Source of the DNA: Ruminococcus sp.
Lineage (GTDB): Bacteria > Bacillota > Clostridia > Oscillospirales > Acutalibacteraceae
Assembly: GCA_017404145.1 (NCBI GenBank)
Contig: JAFRCW010000051.1
Location: 1 to 53,097, forward strand
Direction: 5' to 3'
Length of the DNA: 53,097 nucleotides
Part shown: one piece after another, positions 6,313 through 12,069 of the stretch
Numbering within the stretch: position 1 is the stretch's first letter
Layout: each line of letters begins with the position of its first letter
Notes under the pieces: generated by a model
What the model saw: only the letters and a program-made list of their open reading frames with translations
Database searches by the model: none
What the model was told of the DNA's origin: nothing
Program-made: the position numbers and the translations under genes

Positions 6313-7524
6313 TCAAAAAACATACTTCTTTAACCTGTCCATCGCTTCGATCACAAGAGAATGCGGCAGCGCAAGATTCATGCGGATTCCCCAAGCGTCA
6401 TGAAAAGGAGCGCCCTGCTGCCATGCGACGCCGACGTCCCAGCCTCTTTGGATCAGTTCATCAATGGTAATGCCATACCGTTTGCAGTACTCCTCACAAT
6501 GAAGAAACAGCATATAGGTTCCTTCAGGTTTAGCCACTTCAACGCCGTCAAATGTGCTTTTGATTATATCATAGGCGTAGTTGATATTATCCGACAGAAC
6601 TTCGCACAGTTCATCCACCCATTGATGCCCTTCATCTTGATACGCCCCGATCAGAGCGTGCATCGACAGAACATTCATCGAATCATAATGGCTCATCGCC
6701 GACTGACGGCGTACCCTGTCACGCAGATAACCGTCATAGATAATATGATAACTGCCGATCAAGCCGGCAAGATTGAAAGTTTTGCTCGGCGCATATACGG
6801 CGATCGTCCTGCCGCGCGCGTCCTCACTGATGCTCTGAGTCGGGATATGCCTGTGACCGTTCAGGAGAATATCCGACCATATCTCATCTGAGATAACGAT
6901 GCATTGATTCTTTCTAAACACCTCCATCGCGCGTTCCAGCTCTTCCCTATCCCATACACGGCCGCAGGGGTTGTGAGGGCTGCAAAGGATGGCAAGATGG
7001 ATATGATTCTTCGAGATCCGTTCATCCATATCCTCGTAATCCATTCGCCGGATGCCGTTTTCATCCTTTTTCAGAGGACTCAATTCAGCAACTCTGCCGG
7101 TATCTTCCAAAACGTGCGAAAAACCTATGTAAGTGGGACTGTGAAGCAAGATCTTTTCTCCGGGAGAGGTAAAGGCTTGGATCGCAGAGCTGACACATCC
7201 GAGCACACCGTTCTCATAACCGATATCTTTTGCGGTAAGACCTTTCACGTCGTTTCGCATCTCATGCCAACGGATGATGGATTCATAGTATTCCTTTGTC
7301 GGGATGTAGTAACCGTAAGCCGGATGTTCCGCTCTCTTAATGATCTCCTGCGGTATCGTCGGAACGGTGGCAAAGTTCATATCCGCAACCCACATCGGAA
7401 TTTTTGAGAAGCCTTCCTTTGGCGTAGTTGGAACAACAGCCCAATCAACGTGTTTACCGATGGCGTCTACTGCTAATGCGTCTTTACCGCTTCGGTCCAT
7501 AATAGTCGTAAAATCGTAAGTCAT
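6313..7524 (-). CDS. MalY/PatB-family PLP-dependent aminotransferase or C-S lyase
   Basis: The 403-residue protein is a fold-type I PLP enzyme. It has the N-terminal MWVADMNF motif typical of MalY/PatB cystathionine beta-lyases (about 44-51), HNPCGRVW (about 184-191), SDEIWSDI with the PLP Asp (about 212-219) and the Schiff-base lysine in APSKTFNLAG (Lys248). The expected reaction is beta-elimination of cystathionine or cysteine to pyruvate, ammonia and a thiol, in the cytosol. Length is normal for the family. In E. coli, MalY also represses maltose genes, but nothing here shows that role. It lies in a minus-strand run with the small gene and nitroreductase just upstream, gaps of about 10-15 bases. 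Confidence 0.9.
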   Translation of the reverse strand: MTYDFTTIMDRSGKDALAVDAIGKHVDWAVVPTTPKEGFSKIPMWVADMNFATVPTIPQEIIKRAEHPAYGYYIPTKEYYESIIRWHEMRNDVKGLTAKDIGYENGVLGCVSSAIQAFTSPGEKILLHSPTYIGFSHVLEDTGRVAELSPLKKDENGIRRMDYEDMDERISKNHIHLAILCSPHNPCGRVWDREELERAMEVFRKNQCIVISDEIWSDILLNGHRHIPTQSISEDARGRTIAVYAPSKTFNLAGLIGSYHIIYDGYLRDRVRRQSAMSHYDSMNVLSMHALIGAYQDEGHQWVDELCEVLSDNINYAYDIIKSTFDGVEVAKPEGTYMLFLHCEEYCKRYGITIDELIQRGWDVGVAWQQGAPFHDAWGIRMNLALPHSLVIEAMDRLKKYVF

Positions 7525-7539
7525 ACGTTAAGCCTCCGG

Positions 7540-7701
7540 TTATTCATCTATATCAGGCTTAGACAGCTTCTTTCTGTCATAAACCTTCTTGCTTTTTACC
7601 ACTCCGGTCGTCGGCTTCAAGCCGTTCCAATCACGTCTTAGCCGTGCATGGTACTTGCGCTGTTCTTTTTTGCTTTGTTTCTTCAGCGGTACTACTTTCA
7701 T
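7540..7701 (-). CDS. Small basic conserved-looking protein, 53 residues
   Basis: The frame from ATG 7701 to the TAA at 7542-7540 encodes 53 residues rich in Lys and Arg: it begins MKVVPLKKQSKKEQRKYHAR, continues LRRDWNGLKPTTGVV and ends in charged residues. I recall similar short proteins (VPLKK-SKK-QR, then W-G--P-T-VV) in clostridial genomes, but no function is known to me. It fits neatly between the nitroreductase (10-base gap) and the MalY-like gene (15-base gap), which supports translation in this run. It is too short for most gene callers. Confidence 0.6.
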   Translation of the reverse strand: MKVVPLKKQSKKEQRKYHARLRRDWNGLKPTTGVVKSKKVYDRKKLSKPDIDE

Positions 7702-7710
7702 CTCACACCA

Positions 7711-8226
7711 TCACAGCATCTTAACTATATCATTAAGGTTCTTACTTTCGCTATGCAGTTTTGCTGGTTTTGAATCGTTTGCGGGATAACCGAGTGTCAT
7801 TAGCAAAACAGGCGTTTCATTCTCCGGAAGATCAAAAGCTGATTTTACCTCGCTTGGTTTGAAGTAATTGACCCAGCATGAGCCAATACCGATTTCCCAA
7901 GCTGCAAGCATCATATGGTCAGCAACGATACTGACGTCCTGGACACCTGCACGACAACCCGCTTCAAGAGGACTTTTCCAGTCTGAAGCTTCATCCAGCG
8001 CGATTATCAGGACAATGGGCGCGTCAAACGCACAACGAGTAAGCGAGCGGATCTTTGCGATCGCTTCTTCACTCTTCAGGACATATATCCTTTGGGGCTG
8101 ATAGTTACAACCGGTCGGCGCCAACATTCCTGCCTCAAGGATCCTGTTCAATTCATCGTCCAAAATCATATCGGGTTTGTATTTACGAACGGAATACCGT
8201 TCTTTGATAACTTTACTGAATTCCAT
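7711..8226 (-). CDS. Nitroreductase-family FMN oxidoreductase
   Basis: The 171-residue protein shows the family pattern: RYSVRKYKPD at the N-terminus (FMN phosphate contacts, about 10-19), AGMLAPTGCNYQP (about 32-44), DVSIVADHMMLAAWEIGIGSCWV in the middle and LGYPANDSKPA near the end. Such enzymes reduce nitro groups, quinones or other electrophiles with NAD(P)H as FMN-bound dimers. Length suits the short clostridial subgroup. It is the first gene of the small run with the 53-residue protein and the MalY-like enzyme. The substrate cannot be read from the sequence. Confidence 0.9.
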   Translation of the reverse strand: MEFSKVIKERYSVRKYKPDMILDDELNRILEAGMLAPTGCNYQPQRIYVLKSEEAIAKIRSLTRCAFDAPIVLIIALDEASDWKSPLEAGCRAGVQDVSIVADHMMLAAWEIGIGSCWVNYFKPSEVKSAFDLPENETPVLLMTLGYPANDSKPAKLHSESKNLNDIVKML

Positions 8227-8247
8227 AGCTTTCCCTCTATCTATATC

Positions 8248-8541
8248 TTAGAGTAATCTGTTCCAACCTTCAAGAAGCACAGGGTGACCGTCAACATATT
8301 TGTTTCGGAACTCCTCCGCTTTCTCTCTGTTTGCAACGGTTTCTTTCGGATACTTTTTGTTGATTTCATGATACTCCGCTTCGCTGATTTCGGCGGTGGT
8401 GAAATAATCGTCGTTCCGATCAGGATAACCGTGCCACGCAAAGTATTGTCTTTTCCCCTCGTGCAGTCTATAACCGCATCCAAATCTCACCTGATTGGAT
8501 ATCACACGAAAGCAATAATCCTTGTTATCTTTATTACCCAT
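8248..8541 (-). CDS. Hypothetical protein translationally coupled to a membrane protein
   Basis: The frame is open from 8631, but the best start is ATG 8541, which overlaps the stop of the upstream membrane-protein gene as TAATG and has a GTGGGG ribosome site about 8 bases upstream. That gives 97 residues (MGNKDNKDYCFRVISNQVRFG, then HGYPDRNDDYFTTAEISEAEYHEI). The longer version would be read through the other gene's coding sequence. No signal peptide, membrane span or known motif is seen. The coupling implies a shared role with the membrane protein. Confidence 0.6.
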   Translation of the reverse strand: MGNKDNKDYCFRVISNQVRFGCGYRLHEGKRQYFAWHGYPDRNDDYFTTAEISEAEYHEINKKYPKETVANREKAEEFRNKYVDGHPVLLEGWNRLL

Positions 8542-8843
8542 TACTGTACCCCACGCATTATCTTTGTTCCGATCCATAGGAATATAACTGCGGAAACGAT
8601 TAATACAACGATAGCAACTATCATATTCCACAGCCCTGCCAACGCGCTCAACGCAGGCGCCAAGGCAACCAACGCTACCGCCTTTGCAAGCTGAACCATA
8701 TAGAGCTTCTCGTTCTTCGGTTTTACAGATGTTCTCGCCCGGAGCGGCAGCATCTTATAATCCTTAAACAGAGCCATCATGCCGGCGTATAGCAATATGG
8801 CTCCGGCAAAAATGCTCATCAAGATTGAATATCCATGATCCAT
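8541..8843 (-). CDS. Small membrane protein with three predicted spans
   Basis: The 100-residue product has hydrophobic stretches at about 5-24, 52-70 and 74-93, and a basic cytoplasmic loop (LPLRARTSVKPKNEKLY). CGGAG lies ahead of the ATG, and a plausible promoter is upstream. Its stop overlaps the next gene's start. I do not recognise a family. It resembles the small DUF-type membrane proteins common in Clostridia. Confidence 0.65.
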   Translation of the reverse strand: MDHGYSILMSIFAGAILLYAGMMALFKDYKMLPLRARTSVKPKNEKLYMVQLAKAVALVALAPALSALAGLWNMIVAIVVLIVSAVIFLWIGTKIMRGVQ

Positions 8844-8875
8844 AGTAATTCTCCGAATCGTATATCGACTATCTT

Positions 8876-8904
8876 ATGATAGCAGATAATATGCCGATTG
8901 TCTA
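8876..8904 (-). promoter_or_regulatory. Probable promoter of the two-gene hypothetical operon
   Basis: On the minus strand TAGACA (8904-8899) and TATCAT (8881-8876) are 17 bases apart, about 30 bases ahead of the ATG at 8843. Each hexamer differs from consensus by one base. Confidence 0.6.
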
Positions 8905-8994
8905 TAAACCCCCGAAAAAAATGAATGAACCGCACCCCGTCAAGAGGACAGAGAAATAATTAAAAGAATATTTACAATAGTATAGTTTTGAAAC

Positions 8995-9042
8995 ACCGCA
9001 AATTTGGATGGACAAGGGAATTGTCCTTTCGAGATTTGCGGT
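8995..9042. terminator. Two-part stem-loop at the 3' end of the IS remnant
   Basis: ACCGCAAAT (8995-9003) pairs with ATTTGCGGT (9034-9042). Inside the loop, GGACAA pairs with TTGTCC. It follows the transposase stop by a few bases on the minus strand and probably ends or shields the transposase transcript. Confidence 0.5.
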
Positions 9043-9046
9043 ATTC

Positions 9047-9376
9047 TTATGCTGCTTTGTAAAGGCAGTGTTTTTGCATGGGCGTCAAGACGCCGAGGTT
9101 TCGCTGCAAGCGTTTGAAGTTGTAGTAACGAATGTAATTTTCGATCATTATAACCAAGCTCTCTTTTCTAGTAAACCGATTACCGTAATAGCGTTCGCGT
9201 TTGAGGATTCCCCAGAATCCTTCCATCGGTCCGTTGTCAATGCACTTGCCGACTCTGGACATGCTTTGCTCCATACCGGCATTTACCAACTTTTGATGAA
9301 AAGTGCGGTTGGTATACTGGTACCCTCTGTCACTGTGGAATAGAGGCTTTGCGTCAGGGTTATCATCAATGTTCAT
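9047..9376 (-). pseudogene. IS3-family transposase OrfB, C-terminal fragment
   Basis: The 109 residues match the last part of an rve integrase core: HSDRGYQYTNRTFHQKL (second Asp of the DDE triad), SMSRVGKCIDNGPMEGFWGILKRE with the final catalytic Glu region, then YIRYYNFKRLQRNLGVLTP, the classic C-terminal pattern of IS3/IS150 OrfB. A full OrfB is about 280 residues, so more than half is gone. The apparent ATG at 9376 is not the native start. Confidence 0.9.
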
Positions 9377-9449
9377 TTAGTGTTTTCGGACATCCTCATA
9401 ATATCATCAACCAACAGACAAATATATTCTATGTTTAACGGTAAAACAC

Positions 9450-9500
9450 AAGGCGCTGTAAAGTTTGAAGCAAATCAGCTTCATTTCTTCACAGCGCCTT
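9450..9500. terminator. Stem-loop after the VOC operon
   Basis: AAGGCGCTGT (9450-9459) pairs perfectly with ACAGCGCCTT (9491-9500), and a nested TGAAGC/GCTTCA stem lies inside. It sits about 60 bases downstream of the minus-strand VOC pseudogene, the last gene of the NRPS-like operon, and before the IS remnant. The minus-strand 3' flank (GTGTTTTACC) is only moderately T-rich. The remaining bases of 9377-9560 hold nothing else recognisable. Confidence 0.55.
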
Positions 9501-9560
9501 TATTCATTCTTCAGCGGTACCGCCCTGCCTGTTAAATGCAGAGTGCTGAGTAAATTGGGG

Positions 9561-9947
9561 TTATTCGCCTTCTTTTCTGATATGCTCGCTGATATTGATC
9601 GAGAAGCCGGACGGGGATACCATCAATGTGGATTTTGAGGTGCCTGTCTCGGTGATCTTATCGCTCTGAGCGTTCTTGAAGCCTCTCGCCTCGAGCAGCT
9701 GATACGCCTCGTCAAAGTCGCGGACGTTCATACGGATGGTCGGGATATCCTGCTCAACGGGAGCCTCGGAAATGTTGATATTGAACTCTTTGCCGTCTTC
9801 TCCGGTGTATCTCATATTGAAAGTGGAAATATTTCCTTCGATGCCGGTCTTGGTGTGGCGGCGCTCAAAGCCGAGAGTCTAAAAAAGAGCGATGGTCGCC
9901 TCAGCGTTTTTTGTGACGATCAGGGGATTAAAAGCTGTGATTTTCAT
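9561..9947 (-). pseudogene. VOC-family protein gene with a nonsense codon at position 23
   Basis: From ATG 9947 the frame reads MKITAFNPLIVTKNAEATIALF, then TAG (9881-9879), then continues in the same frame through TLGFERRHTKTG to MVSPSGFSINISEHI and the stop at 9561. The 128-codon length and sequence parallel the intact neighbour at 9963-10340, where codon 23 is Glu (LFEKLGF). One base change, GAG to TAG, explains the stop. The part from 9815 downward could only be made by reinitiation. Family role: small one-module vicinal-oxygen-chelate fold proteins (glyoxalase/bleomycin-resistance type), usually dimeric. Confidence 0.85.
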
Positions 9948-9962
9948 ATAACAGTTCCCTTC

Positions 9963-10340
9963 TTAATCGTTATCTTTGATATGCTGCGAGACTGCCAGTA
10001 TATAACCGGACGGTGAAACTACCATGGTATATCTGGATGAGCCGGTATCGACGGTTTTGTGCGCTCTTTCATGGTGCGGCTTTCTGAAGCCGTGAGACAT
10101 AAAGAACTCGATTGCTTCGTCAAAATTATCCACATTGACGCGGATCATCGTGTACTCTCCGTCACCCTGCGCAATGTCAACATAAAAGCCGTTTTCGTCC
10201 TTCATCCGGACGTCCGTGGTTTTTATTTCGCTGATATTCTGTTTGACGTGGTGCTGTTTAAATCCCAGCTTCTCAAAAAGCTCGATCGTCGGTTCGGGAT
10301 CTCTTGTAATAATCATCGGATTGAATGTAGTGATTTTCAT
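9963..10340 (-). CDS. VOC-family (glyoxalase/bleomycin-resistance fold) protein
   Basis: The 125-residue protein has two beta-alpha-beta modules: TTFNPMIITRDPEPTIELFEKLGF (about 4-27) and MIRVNVDNFDEAIEFFMSHGF (about 65-85), ending VVSPSGYILAVSQHI. The strong AAGGAG ribosome site lies 8 bases before ATG 10340. It begins 44 bases after the carboxylesterase stop and is followed 15 bases later by its broken paralogue, so both look like the tail of the NRPS-like operon. The VOC family includes metal-dependent lyases and drug-binding proteins. Few metal-binding His/Glu are evident here, so a binding or resistance role is possible but unproven. Confidence 0.8.
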   Translation of the reverse strand: MKITTFNPMIITRDPEPTIELFEKLGFKQHHVKQNISEIKTTDVRMKDENGFYVDIAQGDGEYTMIRVNVDNFDEAIEFFMSHGFRKPHHERAHKTVDTGSSRYTMVVSPSGYILAVSQHIKDND

Positions 10341-10383
10341 TCTTAATCTCCTTATAATTCATTATGATTTATTATTCTGTTTC

Positions 10384-12069
10384 CTAATTTTTTGAAGCCT
10401 TAAAAAGTAACACGCCTATCGCAGCGAAGGACGCGGCAGCTCCCAGTGCAATTGCGAGCGTTTTGCGTACAAAGGGAACATTATAATCGAGTGACGCGTA
10501 CGACGCGTTGATCATATAACGCAGCAGCGGGCTGAGCAGTTCGCGCTGTGTCTTAAGAGGATCGCATTTTATCTGAGGCGTCCGTCCGATGATCGCGGTA
10601 GTTCTCCGTTTTTCGTCATAGGCGATCCAGTCAAAATCGGGAACAGACGGATCTCCCGTGCGCGCGAAGTTCGCCCACATATTTCCGACTGTTTCGGTAA
10701 GTCCAGGATCGGCAGGCTCGCCGGTATAGATCGTTTCCTTCGGATTCTGGAAAACATAGGAAAGTTCAACCGCGTGACAAGCGCCGCAATAGCGTATTGC
10801 CGACGGTTGGGTCCAATAGTACATATAGACTCTGCCGCCGTTTTTTGCGTGACTTTCCGCCTGTCTGACGGCGGGTAAGCGAAACATTACTTCATTATAG
10901 AATTCCGTCATACGCCAGATCTCTTGACCCTTCATATAGGACATAGCTTTCTTGACCCGTTTTCTGTCAGAGGGGCTGAGCAGACGCATATCGTTCTCGA
11001 ACTTGACGGGGATGCTGAAGCGGAACGGTACAATACCGCCGACCTCTCCTATCCAGTAGTTGGATTCGTTGGCGTTGGTGCCGATAAGCATATCAACGTC
11101 AACGGTCGTGCCGTCGAGATACGGTGCATAAGGGTCAAGAGGAATAAGCCTGCCGTCGCGCTGAGGAAAGTTGTTGTATGAATTCAGCGCTTCGTTGACC
11201 TTTTTCAGTTCGTCCTCAGACAGCGCCATCAGCTCATCCATACTGCGGCAGCCGGATTCTTTGAGCAATCGGCGGGTATAATCCGCGCATTCTTTTTTTG
11301 AAAAAGTCAGCGAGACGGATCCGCTCTCGGCGATGACACGCCGGAACAGCCCCTTTGCTTCATCAATGATCGGCAGCAGCGATACGCTTCCGCCGCCGGC
11401 TGACTCGCCGAAGATCGTAACGTTGTCGGGATCGCCGGAGAAGCCATCTATGTTTTGCTTCACCCACCTGAGCGCTTCGATTTGGTCGAGGATACCGAGG
11501 TTGGGCGCATCCGGAAAGTCCTCGCCGCCCTTCACATATGAAAGATCGACAAAGCCCATCAAGCCTGTGCGATAGCCCACCGTCACCAAAACGATGTCAG
11601 GATGAGAAGAAACAAAGTTCTTTCCGTCGTACAGCGGATCAGCCGTGCCGCCCCATCCATAGGAGCCGCCGTGGAAAAATACCATTACCGGTTTTTTGGG
11701 GTCGGTACATACACGGCTGCACCAGATATTCAGATACAGGCAGTCCTCTCCCTGCGGATAATATGACGCACGTTCGGTCGCCCACTCGGTTTGGATCGGT
11801 GATCTTCCGTTGAAGTACGCCTCGTATACGCCGCCGTCAGGCTGTACCGGCAAAGGGCGCTTCCATCTCAGTTCGCCTACAGGCGGCTGCGCAAACGGAA
11901 TGCCGAGGAAGACGCTGACGTCTTCCTCGGTTTTACCTACAAATGTACCGTTTACACATCTGACCGCGAGCGCAGGATCACAGCCGCCCGACAAGCGCTG
12001 ATTCTCACCGTATCGGGCAGACATCATTTCTTTGATGCTTATTTTATGGCGGTTGTTTTCTGTACTCAT
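10384..12069 (-). CDS. Type-B carboxylesterase with C-terminal membrane segment
   Basis: The 561-residue alpha/beta hydrolase has the carboxylesterase-B signatures: FLGIPFAQPPVGELRWK (about 54-70), EDCLYLNIW (108-116), the oxyanion HGGSYGWG (133-140) and GESAGGGS with nucleophile Ser223. The acid and His lie further on (HAVELSYVF). It hydrolyses ester, perhaps amide, bonds. Oddly it has no signal peptide but ends in a hydrophobic stretch (TLAIALGAAASFAAIGVLLF, about 537-556) before KASKN, as in a tail-anchored protein. Its ATG shares one base with the NRPS-like stop (TAATG), so the two are translationally coupled. A role in releasing, editing or modifying the NRPS product is a reasonable inference. 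Confidence 0.88.
   Translation of the reverse strand: MSTENNRHKISIKEMMSARYGENQRLSGGCDPALAVRCVNGTFVGKTEEDVSVFLGIPFAQPPVGELRWKRPLPVQPDGGVYEAYFNGRSPIQTEWATERASYYPQGEDCLYLNIWCSRVCTDPKKPVMVFFHGGSYGWGGTADPLYDGKNFVSSHPDIVLVTVGYRTGLMGFVDLSYVKGGEDFPDAPNLGILDQIEALRWVKQNIDGFSGDPDNVTIFGESAGGGSVSLLPIIDEAKGLFRRVIAESGSVSLTFSKKECADYTRRLLKESGCRSMDELMALSEDELKKVNEALNSYNNFPQRDGRLIPLDPYAPYLDGTTVDVDMLIGTNANESNYWIGEVGGIVPFRFSIPVKFENDMRLLSPSDRKRVKKAMSYMKGQEIWRMTEFYNEVMFRLPAVRQAESHAKNGGRVYMYYWTQPSAIRYCGACHAVELSYVFQNPKETIYTGEPADPGLTETVGNMWANFARTGDPSVPDFDWIAYDEKRRTTAIIGRTPQIKCDPLKTQRELLSPLLRYMINASYASLDYNVPFVRKTLAIALGAAASFAAIGVLLFKASKN

Larger units (their letters stand above)
8926..9376 (-). mobile_element. IS3-family (IS150-like) element remnant, 3' part only
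   Basis: The right end is recognisable as a terminal inverted repeat starting TGAACCGCACCCCG at 8926 and running through GAGGACAG at 8951. Inside it lies the C-terminal half of an OrfB transposase. No matching left end occurs on the far side: the coding similarity stops near 9376-9390. The element has lost its orfA and the first half of orfB and cannot move by itself. Confidence 0.7.

Noticed and set aside
5685..6470. A 261-codon plus-strand open frame
   Set aside because: It runs antisense to the 131-residue gene at 5865-6260, which has a good ribosome site, and into the end of the MalY-like gene. The N-terminal hydrophobic part is AT-rich intergenic sequence.
9950..10350. Bleomycin resistance gene
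   Set aside because: The fold fits the VOC family, but no residues specific to bleomycin-binding proteins can be pointed to, so only the family name is given.
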